Positions 25,187-35,052 of a DNA stretch of 64,000 nt are shown in pieces. The stretch's first letter is position 1. Every line of letters starts with the position of its first letter. The stretch comes from Rathayibacter agropyri (GTDB taxonomy: Bacteria > Actinomycetota > Actinomycetes > Actinomycetales > Microbacteriaceae): NCBI RefSeq assembly GCF_013249015.1, contig NZ_JABRPL010000002.1:496001-560000 (forward strand), written 5' to 3'. The notes below the pieces were generated by a model. That model made no database searches, was not told the DNA's origin, and was given only the letters and a program-made list of their open reading frames with translations. The position numbers were made by a program, and so were the translations under genes.

Positions 25187-25377
25187 GGGCGGTCGTCGCG
25201 GTCGGCGCGAGCTGTCTCACGCTCGGCTTCACCGGCGCCGCAGTCGTCGCCGCGATTCACGACCGCCGCCAGCACTCGGAGTACAGCGAATGGTCTCTGT
25301 TCGCCTTCTGCTGGGCGGGCGTAGCCGGCGTCGCAGGGATTGTCGCGCTGGGCCAATGGGTGCTGCTGCTCCAATGA
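25183..25377 (+). CDS. Small two-helix membrane protein in the lantibiotic locus
   Basis: 64 residues from the GTG at 25183, coupled by a GTGA overlap to the gene before. Two hydrophobic segments (VRAVVAVGASCLTLGFTGAA and FAFCWAGVAGVAGIVALGQW) are separated by a polar loop IHDRRQHSEYSEWS. The size and topology would suit an accessory immunity peptide, but no family is recognised and the assignment is only positional. Confidence 0.5.
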   Translation: MRAVVAVGASCLTLGFTGAAVVAAIHDRRQHSEYSEWSLFAFCWAGVAGVAGIVALGQWVLLLQ

Positions 25378-25412
25378 CCTGCCCGTCAACGATCGCGTTC
25401 GAGGCCCGGAGT

Positions 25413-25467
25413 GTCAGCCGGACGCCCGGCGCAGGGCGTCGTCGATGGAGGAGCGGACCAGGCTCGA
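25413..25467 (-). repeat. Partial duplicate of the 3' end of the Rossmann-fold gene
   Basis: These 55 bp match 27079-27133, the stop codon and last ~18 codons of the gene at 27080-27772, with three substitutions and no gaps. Both copies have the same orientation, so they form a direct repeat about 1.67 kb apart. The LanM stub starts immediately at its right edge. Confidence 0.85.
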
Positions 25468-25607
25468 TCGGCCGCTCCGGTGCCCGCAGCGGTCTTCCGA
25501 GCGGAATCACCACCGTCCGCGGTCTCCTGCTCGGGACCGCCGGTGCCCTCTACGCTCTCTGTCGCGAGATCGACCCCGCCCTGCCGAACGTCCTCCTCCT
25601 CGAGTGA
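25468..25607 (+). pseudogene. LanM lantibiotic synthetase, C-terminal stub
   Basis: The frame reads GLPSGITTVRGLLLGTAGAL, then YALCREIDPALPNVLLLE and TGA. This is the expected end of a class II lantibiotic synthetase: the last repeat of the LanC-like cyclase domain (G-[L/M]-L-x-G-x-A-G-x-x-x-A-L) and the family's common P-x-V-L-L-L-E tail. A full LanM is about 900-1000 residues; only about 45 codons remain, cut exactly at the edge of the duplicated Rossmann-gene end. It lies downstream of the precursor in the same direction, as lanM does in related clusters. Confidence 0.7.
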
Positions 25608-25643
25608 GCAGTGCGGGCGCACCGCGGCGTGAGGCACCAGGCA

Positions 25644-25702
25644 GACCGCCGAGACGGCCCGCCCGCCGTGGCGTCTCGAGCGATACGGCGGTGTCTCGGG
25701 CT
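25644..25702. repeat. Dispersed GTCTCG element, copy 3
   Basis: About 59 bp from ACCGCCGAGACGGCCCGCCC to GGTGTCTCGGGC, 62 bp before the MFS start. It aligns with 26995-27053, the right part of copy 4, in the same orientation with around 80% identity by eye. Copies 3 and 4 thus flank the MFS gene. Confidence 0.65.
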
Positions 25703-25764
25703 GACAGGAACGTGAAGGCGCCAGGCGATCCGGGCTGGGAGCCATACTGGTACCGTGCCATGCG

Positions 25765-26997
25765 ATGAGCCCTACTCGCATCGGGAAGCCGCCCGCGCAC
25801 GGCACCGCACTGCGCACGCTTGTCGCGGCGCAGGTGCTGGCGTCCACAGCGGCGGGACTGGTGCTGGCGACGGCGAGCGTCACGGCGGTGGCGCTGGCGG
25901 GAACCGAACAGGTGGCCGGAGCGACCCAGACGGCGATGGTTGTCGGAGCGAGCGTGCTGACACTACCGATCGCACGTCTCTCCGAACGCTTCGGTCGCCG
26001 CGCGGCTCTCTCCCTCGCGTACAGCATCGCGGCAACCGGCGCGCTGGTCGGCGCCGCGGCGATCGGGCTGGGGCTGTGGTGGCTGCTCGTGCTCGGCACC
26101 GTCCTGATCGGCGGCGGAGCCGTCGCCGGGCTGGCCGCGCGGTTCGCCGCAGCCGACTCCGCTCCTGCCCCCGACACAACGGCCGCCATGATCGCAATGG
26201 TCCTGTGGGCATCGACGGTTGGCTCGCTCGTCGGTCCGAACCTCGCCGCGCTCACCGCCGGCGCGACGTCCTTCCTCCTCCCTGCTGTGCTTTACGGAGC
26301 CGCCGCAGCGTGCATTCGCATCGGCCTGCCGACGACCACAGCGGCGCTGGTCCGACCTGTCATCGTGCGCGCGAACGCGATCACTGTGCTCCGTGAGCAC
26401 CCTCGGGCCCTCGCGGGAGTCGCGATCTCGGTGGCCTCGCACGCCGTCATGATCGCGCTCATGGCGCTGGCTCCGGTGCACCTGCACCACGCGGGTCAGC
26501 ACGGCGGCGGCGAGCACGGGGCGGATGAGACCACGGTGGTCGTCGGCATCGTGCTCAGCGGGCATCTCGCCGCGATGTACGGATTGAGTCCCCTCTTCGG
26601 GCTGCTCGTGCGGCGCTGGGGCGCCCTGCGCTGCGGTGCGGCCGGCCTCGCTCTTACGGCCTCTGCCGCGGGAATCCTCGCCATCGGCGCCTCGAACGGG
26701 CCCCTGCTGTTCGGGATCGGCCTCGTCCTGCTGGGCGCGGCGTGGTCGCTTGGGACGGTCGCCGGCTCGACGCTGGTCACGCTCGACCTCGCCCCCGCGG
26801 ACCGCGCGGCCGCCCAGAGCATGACCGACCTCCTGCTCAACGTGGGCGGCGGAGCAGCGAGCATCACCGCCGGACTCGTGGCCGCCGCTGCCGGGTACGC
26901 CGTGCTGGCGACGAGCGCCACCGCTGTCATCCTGTGCTGCCTCACCGTCCTCGTTGCGGCCCGCGGCGCCGCGCGAGGCCACGAGACGCCGCGCTGA
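25765..26997 (+). CDS. MFS transporter
   Basis: A 410-residue 12-helix major facilitator. ARLSERFGRRAALSLAYSI near residue 75 is the A-like motif between helices 2 and 3. A His-rich loop (HLHHAGQHGGGEHGADE) lies between helices 6 and 7, which may bind metal or simply be a linker. The substrate is unknown; its presence next to the lantibiotic locus does not prove a link. The last codons and stop (GHETPR) are provided by the start of the GTCTCG element at 26979, so the 3' end was probably reshaped by that element. Confidence 0.85.
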   Translation: MSPTRIGKPPAHGTALRTLVAAQVLASTAAGLVLATASVTAVALAGTEQVAGATQTAMVVGASVLTLPIARLSERFGRRAALSLAYSIAATGALVGAAAIGLGLWWLLVLGTVLIGGGAVAGLAARFAAADSAPAPDTTAAMIAMVLWASTVGSLVGPNLAALTAGATSFLLPAVLYGAAAACIRIGLPTTTAALVRPVIVRANAITVLREHPRALAGVAISVASHAVMIALMALAPVHLHHAGQHGGGEHGADETTVVVGIVLSGHLAAMYGLSPLFGLLVRRWGALRCGAAGLALTASAAGILAIGASNGPLLFGIGLVLLGAAWSLGTVAGSTLVTLDLAPADRAAAQSMTDLLLNVGGGAASITAGLVAAAAGYAVLATSATAVILCCLTVLVAARGAARGHETPR

Positions 26998-27053
26998 CCG
27001 CCGAGGCGTCCCGCCCGCCGCGCCGTCTCGGCGACACGACGATGTCTCCGGCG
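26979..27053. repeat. Dispersed GTCTCG element, copy 4 (right border of the accessory block)
   Basis: About 75 bp from CCACGAGACGCCGCGCTGAC to GATGTCTCCGGCG, overlapping the MFS stop and ending 26 bp before the Rossmann gene stop. It aligns end to end with copy 2 at 19586-19660, in direct orientation. Together they bracket the panC/Rossmann insertion. Confidence 0.65.
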
Positions 27054-27079
27054 CGTCGGGCGCACCAGCGGCCGCGGCG

Positions 27080-27772
27080 TCAGCCGGAGGCGCGGCGCAG
27101 GGCGTCGTCGACGGAGGAGCGGACCAGGCTCGAGAGGAAGAAGCCCGGCTTCTCGACACCGATGCTCGCCAGCAATCCGGCCGCCTGGTCGACGATGGCC
27201 GTCGAAAAGGTGGTCGCCGTCGACACGGCCTCGGCGTAGGCCGCACGGTCCCCCTCCGCTACGGTCACCGGCTCGCCGCCCATCTCCACGACGAGCGCCT
27301 GCGCGATCGGTAGTACCGGGCCGGGCGCCGACACCGCACAGTAGGTCTCGGCGAGCCGGGCGAGGTCCAGGCTCGTACCACTGAACGCCATCGCGGGATG
27401 GACGGCGAGCGGAATGACTCCGGACGCGAGCGCAGGCGCCAGCACGCCGTAGCCGTGCTCGGGTGCCGTGTGCAGCACGAGCTGTCCCGGCTGCCACGCC
27501 CCGATCGCCGCGAGGCCCGAGACGAGCGCCGCAATCTCACTCCCGGGGACGGCGATGATCACCAACTCGCTGCGCTCCACCAGGTCCGGGATCGGAAGGA
27601 CCGGCACTCCCGGAAGGAGCGCGTCGGCGCGCTCCCGCCCGCTCTCGCTGGTGGTCGCGACCCCGATCACGGCGTGGCCGGCACCAGCCAGCGCCGCACC
27701 AAGCACCGGGCCCACCCGGCCGGCACCGATGATGCCGACGCCAAGGCGTCCATCGCGGCGGATCTCAGGCAT
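27080..27772 (-). CDS. Rossmann-like and DUF2520 domain protein
   Basis: A 230-residue protein with an N-terminal NAD(P)-binding motif GVGIIGAGRVGPVLGAALAG and a C-terminal DUF2520-type helical half, as in ketopantoate-reductase-like or pyrroline-carboxylate-reductase-like dehydrogenases. In actinobacteria this gene regularly sits between the fol operon and panC, so a role in pantothenate or cofactor metabolism is often suspected but not proven. The ATG at 27772 overlaps the previous gene by 8 bp. Its 3' end is duplicated at 25413-25467. Confidence 0.8.
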   Translation of the reverse strand: MPEIRRDGRLGVGIIGAGRVGPVLGAALAGAGHAVIGVATTSESGRERADALLPGVPVLPIPDLVERSELVIIAVPGSEIAALVSGLAAIGAWQPGQLVLHTAPEHGYGVLAPALASGVIPLAVHPAMAFSGTSLDLARLAETYCAVSAPGPVLPIAQALVVEMGGEPVTVAEGDRAAYAEAVSTATTFSTAIVDQAAGLLASIGVEKPGFFLSSLVRSSVDDALRRASG

Positions 27773-29357
27773 ACGGGTCCCCCTTCGGAGCGGGCCAGGA
27801 CGTCGCCGCGGGTGCGGTCATTGCGGCGGTCGCGGTCGTCACCGTCGGCAGGCTCGACTCCGCCCGCCGGCCCCACAGGTGGCTCGCATCCCGCGCCGCC
27901 GCCCGGACGCCCGCACTCGCGAGCCGCTCGAAGAGGACCATCCCGTCGGCAGCGCTCATCACCGGCACGGTCGGAGTGACGGGGCCGGCGACCGTGTGCA
28001 CGTGTGCCGAGGCCAGCCCGAGCAGGCGCTGAAGCGGCCCCTGCTGCACGCCGATGCTCTGTATGCGCGCCAACGGCACCACCGCGACCCGCCGCCACAC
28101 CGCACCGCTGCGCAGGATCGCGACCTCATCCGTCAGCCGGTAACCCGTCCTGTGGAACGAGAACGGCCGAAGCCACACCGCCGAGCGGGGCGCCCGCGTG
28201 AATCCTGCGGCGTCGCGGTGCCGCAGCGCGTCGCCAACCGGAGTCGACTCTTGTGTGCCTGGCAGCAACAGGCCGAGCACGCGCTCGACCGTCGTGAGAT
28301 CGCCGACGGGCAGGATCGTGGTGTTCGGCTCGCCGTTCGCCCCGCGAGACGCCGCGTGGCCGGCGCGGTCGATCCGGACACGCCACCAGCCGAAGGGCCG
28401 CCAGAGCAGCGGCTGCGTAATCTCGACCGCGTGGATCCGCCCGGGCGGCAGTGTGTCGCTGCTGGTCGAGAGCACGCCGTAGCCGACGCGCACGCCGTCG
28501 GGCGTCGCGGCGATGGAGTAGCGGAGCGAGCGCACGAACTGCCGGATGTAATAGCTGCCCGAGCCGATCAGGCCGGGAAGGATCGCGACGAGCACGATCG
28601 GCGAGCCGTAGACGGCCACGAAGACGACGGCCACCACCGCGGCGGCGAGGAACAGCGTGAATCCGCTGAACACCAGCGACCCGAGCAGGCGGCCCGGCGG
28701 GATCGACACGACCGACTCGGGTGGCGCGTCGTCCACCGGTTCGCCGAACTCCTCGAGCCGGCGCGCGAGGAATCCGCCGGCCCGGCCCTCGCCCGCGACC
28801 GCCGACTCCCGCTCACCCACCCCCGACGCCAGGCGCAGGATGTCGCGGCGCACAGCATCGACCAGCCGCGAGCCGAGATACGAGAGCTGCACCGTCGCGT
28901 CCTGGCCAGCAACGCTCACCTCGAGCTTCGCCGCGCCGAAGAGCCGCGCGAACAACGGTCGCTGCACGGCGATGCCCTGGATGCGATCCAATCGCGCCCT
29001 CCGGTTGGTGCGGAAGAGCACGCCCGAGCGCACCTCGACGACCTCGTCCGTGATGCGGAACGTATGCATCCGCCACGACAGCCAGAACGCGAAGACGGCC
29101 ACGGCGAGTCCGACCGCGACCGCCAACAGCGCCCAGCCGACCAAGCCGCGACGCAGCAGCTCGTCGACCGGGTCGCCGCTCTCGAAGCCCTCGGGGCCGG
29201 GCAGGAACAGCTCGACCAGGCGCTCGCGGAGGTTGGTGACGATGATCCCGAGGACGACCAGCAGGCCGATCCCGCCCTTGAGGACGGGCGTTGCGGGATG
29301 GAGGCGGTGCCAGTCGCCGTCGGCGAGGTCCGTCTCGACAGCGCGGAACTCCGTCAC
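27765..29357 (-). CDS. Large bacterial PH (bPH2) domain membrane protein, YdbT-like
   Basis: A 530-residue membrane protein. Pairs of hydrophobic helices (GIGLLVVLGIIVTNL; LGRL-type segment ALLAVAVGLAVAVFAFWLSW; later FTLFLAAAVVAVVFVAVY) alternate with bPH2 domains of the form RITDEVVEVRSGVLFRTNRR...DRIQGIAVQRPLF and LTDEVAILRSGAVWRRVAVV...ARIQSIGVQQGPL. The two basic proteins here are the usual YdbS/YdbT-like pair of Gram-positives. The GTG at 29357 overlaps the smaller partner gene as GTGA. No enzymatic function is known. Confidence 0.85.
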   Translation of the reverse strand: MTEFRAVETDLADGDWHRLHPATPVLKGGIGLLVVLGIIVTNLRERLVELFLPGPEGFESGDPVDELLRRGLVGWALLAVAVGLAVAVFAFWLSWRMHTFRITDEVVEVRSGVLFRTNRRARLDRIQGIAVQRPLFARLFGAAKLEVSVAGQDATVQLSYLGSRLVDAVRRDILRLASGVGERESAVAGEGRAGGFLARRLEEFGEPVDDAPPESVVSIPPGRLLGSLVFSGFTLFLAAAVVAVVFVAVYGSPIVLVAILPGLIGSGSYYIRQFVRSLRYSIAATPDGVRVGYGVLSTSSDTLPPGRIHAVEITQPLLWRPFGWWRVRIDRAGHAASRGANGEPNTTILPVGDLTTVERVLGLLLPGTQESTPVGDALRHRDAAGFTRAPRSAVWLRPFSFHRTGYRLTDEVAILRSGAVWRRVAVVPLARIQSIGVQQGPLQRLLGLASAHVHTVAGPVTPTVPVMSAADGMVLFERLASAGVRAAARDASHLWGRRAESSLPTVTTATAAMTAPAATSWPAPKGDPYA

Positions 29358-29890
29358 AAGCCCGCCCGGCGCGACTCAGCGAGCTCGACGAGGCGGTCGC
29401 GGAGCTCCTCCGCATCACTCTCGGCGAGGCCCGGAATGCTGACGCCGGTCGCCGCGGCGGCGGTGACAAAGCGGAGGTCGGCGAGGCCGAGCGCCCGGGC
29501 GAGCGGCCCGCGAGTGACGTCGATGAGCTGCATCCGCCCGTAGGGCACCGACACGAAACGCTGGAACATGATGCCGCGACGAAAGAGCAGATCGTCTTGC
29601 CGCAGGAGGTACCCGTAGGCGCGCGCCCGGCGAGGCGCCACGATCAGGAGGGTCACCGCGAGGACCGCGGCGGCGAGCACCAGGATCCACGCCCACGAGA
29701 CGCCGATCAGCAGCAGCACGACGGGCACAGCAAGCAGCATCACACTGGACACCACGGCCGACACGACCTCGACCGCGACGTACTTCGGCGAGACACGCCG
29801 CCACTCCCCCGCGACCTCGAGGCGGTCTCTCCCGCGCGTGACCGCGTCGCGGCGCGTCGGCAGCACCGCGTCCTCGGGCTCGGCGGGCAT
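29354..29890 (-). CDS. Small bacterial PH domain membrane protein, YdbS-like
   Basis: A 178-residue protein with two hydrophobic helices (AVEVVSAVVSSVMLLAVPVV; SWAWILVLAAAVLAVTLLI) followed by one bPH2 domain (LLRQDDLLFRRGIMFQRFVS, PYGRMQLIDVTRGPLARALG). The ATG at 29890 is preferred over the GTG at 29911 because GGAGG lies 8 nt before it. It is coupled to the larger partner by a GTGA overlap. Confidence 0.85.
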   Translation of the reverse strand: MPAEPEDAVLPTRRDAVTRGRDRLEVAGEWRRVSPKYVAVEVVSAVVSSVMLLAVPVVLLLIGVSWAWILVLAAAVLAVTLLIVAPRRARAYGYLLRQDDLLFRRGIMFQRFVSVPYGRMQLIDVTRGPLARALGLADLRFVTAAAATGVSIPGLAESDAEELRDRLVELAESRRAGL

Positions 29891-29930
29891 GGCGTCGTCC
29901 TCCCTGCCCACGTGCGAGCGGGCGTCGGCG

Positions 29931-30404
29931 TCAGGCGTGGTTCACCTCGCCGACGGCGCTGTCGTCGTCGTTACTCGGCGGGATGGTGCACAGGTACTCG
30001 GCGATCACACCGGCCACCAGCAGCACAACCGCGCCCACGATGGACGCGATGTCCTGCCACACGGAGCCTAGCGAAGGGATCGCCCGGCTCAGGAGGTAGA
30101 CGAGGATGCCGCCCGACGCTCCGAGCAGCAGCGCGCCGACGTGGCTGGACGCCTTCGCGAGCACCACGACGCGCATCGCACGGAACGGGTCGATCGGATG
30201 GTGCAGCGTGCCTGTCGTAGCCCGGTGGATCGGAATCGCGAAGCCGAGCACGAGGGCCGCCACGACGACGAGGGTGAGCGGGACGGTCAGCGGGGGGATG
30301 AGCACAGGACGTCCCGCGGCGGCGATGGCGAGGTCGAAGAGGAAGCCGGCCACGGCTCCGGCCAGGGCGAGGCCGAGCAGAGTGCTGATGCGGGTGCGCC
30401 TCAC
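29931..30404 (-). CDS. DUF3180 membrane protein
   Basis: A 157-residue protein with four transmembrane helices and a basic N-terminus (MRRTRISTLLGLALAGAVAG). Position directly after folK, the length and the four-helix pattern match DUF3180, an actinobacterial family of unknown function. The GTG start overlaps the folK stop as GTGA, so it is cotranslated with the folate genes. Confidence 0.85.
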   Translation of the reverse strand: MRRTRISTLLGLALAGAVAGFLFDLAIAAAGRPVLIPPLTVPLTLVVVAALVLGFAIPIHRATTGTLHHPIDPFRAMRVVVLAKASSHVGALLLGASGGILVYLLSRAIPSLGSVWQDIASIVGAVVLLVAGVIAEYLCTIPPSNDDDSAVGEVNHA

Positions 30405-30988
30405 GGGGTCCTGCTCTCGGGGTCGGCGGACGGATGCGTCGGCGCCGGCCAGGTCAGCGCCGCGACGTGGTCGGCCACGCGGTCCACTGCCCGCGCGCGC
30501 AACTCGGCCACCGGCCCGGCTCCCGGCAACACCGCATCCGGCTCGACGTCGAGCCAGGGTTCCAGCACGAAGGCGCGCTCGGCCGCGCGCGGGTGCGGCA
30601 GGGTGAGATGCGCGTCGTCGCGGCGCACACCTCCGATGGCAATCACGTCGATGTCGAGCGTGCGGTCGCCCCAGCGCTCCTCGCCCGCGCCGCGGATCCG
30701 CCCGCAGGCCACCTCGATCGCCGCCGTTGCCGCGAGCAGGTCCTCGGGCTCCAGCGTCGTCGACCCAGTGATCACGGCGTTGAGGTATCCGGGGGCAGAC
30801 TCATCGACGCCCTCGGGTTTCCACGCCGGCGACTCGACCACCTTCGACACTGCCTCGATCCGCAACCCCGGTGTCGTCGCGAGCAAGCGCAGCGCCTCCT
30901 CGAGATGCGCGAGGCGATCGCCGAGATTGCTGCCCAGCGCCAGAACCACGTGCCGCACCGGACGGATCCGCTCCTGTCGGGGCCTCAC
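30401..30988 (-). CDS. folK: HPPK: 6-hydroxymethyl-7,8-dihydropterin pyrophosphokinase
   Basis: A 195-residue FolK that transfers pyrophosphate from ATP to the hydroxymethyl group of dihydropterin. The hallmark LALGSNLGDR starts near residue 16. SPAWKPEGVDESAPGYLNAV and the signature RWGDRTLDIDVIAIGG with the two metal-binding Asp are present, and LTLPHPRAAERAFVL closes the site. The GTG start overlaps folB by 4 bp. Confidence 0.95.
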   Translation of the reverse strand: MRPRQERIRPVRHVVLALGSNLGDRLAHLEEALRLLATTPGLRIEAVSKVVESPAWKPEGVDESAPGYLNAVITGSTTLEPEDLLAATAAIEVACGRIRGAGEERWGDRTLDIDVIAIGGVRRDDAHLTLPHPRAAERAFVLEPWLDVEPDAVLPGAGPVAELRARAVDRVADHVAALTWPAPTHPSADPESRTP

Positions 30989-31377
30989 GAGCGGGTCCTC
31001 GTGATCTGCACGGCGACGTCCTCAAACGGCAGCGGGATCGGCGCATCCGGTTTGTGCACGGTAATGCGGACGACGTCGGCCGCCGGGAAGCCCAGTGCCA
31101 CGCTGGCGAGGCGTTCAGCCAGTGTCTCGATCAGGTCGACTGGATCGCGGGTGACGGCGTCGGCCAGCGCAATCGCGAGTTCGCCGTAGTGCACCGTCTC
31201 GGCCAGGGCGTCCCCCTCAGTTGCGGCGGACATGTCGAGCCAGACCGTCACGTCGATCACGAAGTCCTGCCCGTTCTCGCGCTCGAAGTCGAAAACACCG
31301 TGGTGCGCGCGCACGCGCAAGCCAGTCAGCGTGATGGAGTCGCGCAGGGCGAGGGTGGCGGGATCGAGCGCGGTCAC
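30985..31377 (-). CDS. folB: Dihydroneopterin aldolase
   Basis: A 130-residue FolB that cleaves dihydroneopterin to hydroxymethyl-dihydropterin. It has LTGLRVRAHHGVFDFERENGQDF with the typical HGV/E core, VHYGELAIALADAV, and the late VRITVHKPDAPIP with the catalytic Lys. The start codon overlaps folP by 4 bp and the stop overlaps folK. Confidence 0.94.
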   Translation of the reverse strand: MTALDPATLALRDSITLTGLRVRAHHGVFDFERENGQDFVIDVTVWLDMSAATEGDALAETVHYGELAIALADAVTRDPVDLIETLAERLASVALGFPAADVVRITVHKPDAPIPLPFEDVAVQITRTRS

Positions 31378-32234
31378 GGGGTCTCCTCCTGGAGTCGGGC
31401 GGCGAGCGCGAGTGCCCTGGCGCTCGAGCGGACGTCATGCACCCGCACACCCCATGCTCCCCGCTCGGCCGCGACGAGGCTCAGCATCGCCGAGATGTCG
31501 TCGCGCTCGGCGGCCGGGACGCCGGCGGGGGCGAAGGGGGCGAGAAAGCGTTTGCGCGAGTGCCCGACGAGAACCGGGAACCCGAGCGAGCGGATCGCGC
31601 CGAGCCGGGCCAGCAGCGCCCAGTCGTGCCCACCGTTCTTGGCGAAGCCGAGGCCCGGATCGAGCAGGAGGCGATCGTCGCGGATCCCGGCCGCCCGGGC
31701 CGCGTCGACGCGGCGCTCGAGCTCGTCGCGCACCTCTGCCACGACGTCGTCGTACTCGGCGAGCGCGTTCATGCCCGCGCTGTGGCCGCGCCAGTGCATC
31801 GCGATATAGACCGCTTCGCGCTCGGCGACCAGCGGCAGCATGGCCGGGTCCGCACGCCCGCCCGAGACGTCGTTGACGACGACGGCACCCGCGTCGAGGG
31901 CGGCGCCGGCGGTCTCCGCGCTCATCGTGTCGATGCTGACCCGGACGCCCTCCGCCGCGAGCGCGCGCACGACGGGCAGCACTCGCGCCTGCTCGGCGGC
32001 GGGGTCGACACGGACGGCACCGGGGCGGGTGCTCTCGCCTCCGATGTCGATCAGATCGGCGCCGAAGGAGGCAGGCCCCTCGCCGGACGCGCGAGTCATC
32101 GCGAGGCCGTGGCGGACGGCGTCATCGACCGAGACCCATCGGCCGCCGTCGCTGAACGAGTCCGGAGTGACGTTGAGGATCCCGACGAGCGCGCTGCGGT
32201 CTGCCGGGGCGAGGTCCACGACGGAGGGGGCCAT
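31374..32234 (-). CDS. folP: Dihydropteroate synthase
   Basis: A 286-residue DHPS, the target of sulfonamides. Signature 1 is VGILNVTPDSFSDGG near residue 18. Signature 2 is FGADLIDIGGESTRPGA near residue 60. VSIDTMSAETAGAALDAGAV, NDVSGG, LDPGLGFAKNGGHDW and GHSRKRFL carry the remaining pterin and phosphate contacts. All are present, so it is the true folate enzyme rather than a FolP2-type relative. Confidence 0.95.
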   Translation of the reverse strand: MAPSVVDLAPADRSALVGILNVTPDSFSDGGRWVSVDDAVRHGLAMTRASGEGPASFGADLIDIGGESTRPGAVRVDPAAEQARVLPVVRALAAEGVRVSIDTMSAETAGAALDAGAVVVNDVSGGRADPAMLPLVAEREAVYIAMHWRGHSAGMNALAEYDDVVAEVRDELERRVDAARAAGIRDDRLLLDPGLGFAKNGGHDWALLARLGAIRSLGFPVLVGHSRKRFLAPFAPAGVPAAERDDISAMLSLVAAERGAWGVRVHDVRSSARALALAARLQEETP

Positions 32235-32235
32235 C

Positions 32236-32826
32236 TCACTGCCCCCGTGCGGCGCCGATCAGCGCGATGATCTCGGCGCGGGCGGCCGTCTCTGCGAGGC
32301 TGCCGCGAGCGGCGACCGTCACGGTCGAGCTGGTGGATTGCCGGGGTCCGCGCATCCGGACGCAGCCATGCTCCGCGTCCACGACGACCAGCACCCCCTC
32401 GGGGGCGAGCCCCTCATCAAGCGCATCGGCGATCTGCTCGGTGAGCCGCTCCTGGATCTGCGGTCGCGAGGCGACCGTGTCGACCACGCGCGGCAGCCGT
32501 CCGAGCCCGACGACCCGCTCGTGCGGTCGGTAGGCGATGTGCACCACGCCGATGAACGGCAGCAGATGGTGCTCGCAGACGGAGCGAAAAACGAGATCGC
32601 GCACGATCACAGTGTGCTCCACCGGCGGCTTCTGGCCGTCCTCGACGACCGCGAACGTCTCGGTCAGCTGGGCAGCGGCGTTCGCGGAGAAGTCGCTAAA
32701 GAACTCCTCGTACGCCTCGGCAACTCGGCGGGGCGTCGCTACCAGGCCCTCGCGGCCGGGATCTTCCCCAATGGCCACGAGGATTTCGGCGACGGCCGCC
32801 TCGATGCGCGCCTTGTCGACGGGCAC
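32236..32826 (-). CDS. folE: GTP cyclohydrolase I
   Basis: A 196-residue homodecameric enzyme converting GTP to dihydroneopterin triphosphate, first step of folate synthesis. ATPRRVAEAYEEFFS, the zinc ligands in SVCEHHLLPFIG and CVRMRG, and GLGRLPRVVDTVASRPQIQE are all visible. GTG start at 32826, only 7 bp from the ftsH stop; 1 bp separates it from folP. Confidence 0.95.
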   Translation of the reverse strand: MPVDKARIEAAVAEILVAIGEDPGREGLVATPRRVAEAYEEFFSDFSANAAAQLTETFAVVEDGQKPPVEHTVIVRDLVFRSVCEHHLLPFIGVVHIAYRPHERVVGLGRLPRVVDTVASRPQIQERLTEQIADALDEGLAPEGVLVVVDAEHGCVRMRGPRQSTSSTVTVAARGSLAETAARAEIIALIGAARGQ

Positions 32827-32833
32827 GCGCTCG

Positions 32834-34849
<2,016 letters not shown>

Positions 34850-34986
34850 GCTTGTTGCGGGTGCGACACCCGGCGCCTTTCTGACGAGGAAATGTGAATG
34901 ACAGGCTACCTCCCGCTCTCTGGACGGCGCCCACGCGTTCGCCGTGGGCCGAACGCGCGCGTCCTGACACCTGCGCCGACTTCGCC

Positions 34987-35038
34987 AGTGTCCAAAAGTT
35001 GTCGCATTCGACGCTGAGAGCGACAACTTTTGGACACT
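34987..35038. repeat. Inverted repeat with GTCCAAAAGTTGTCGC arm (copy 2)
   Basis: AGTGTCCAAAAGTTGTCGC (34987-35005) and its exact reverse complement (35020-35038) form a 19-bp stem around 14 nt. It lies between the YhgE-like gene end and the ftsH start, where it could terminate the former. The outer arm sequence is identical to that at 10243-10258, 25 kb away, while the inner part and loop differ. Confidence 0.85.
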
Positions 35039-35052
35039 CACGGCGACGCGCG

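Noticed and set aside
27468-29543. A 691-codon open frame on the plus strand
   Set aside because: It lies antisense to the two PH-domain genes and the Rossmann gene, has no recognisable domain, and reflects the codon bias of the minus-strand genes.
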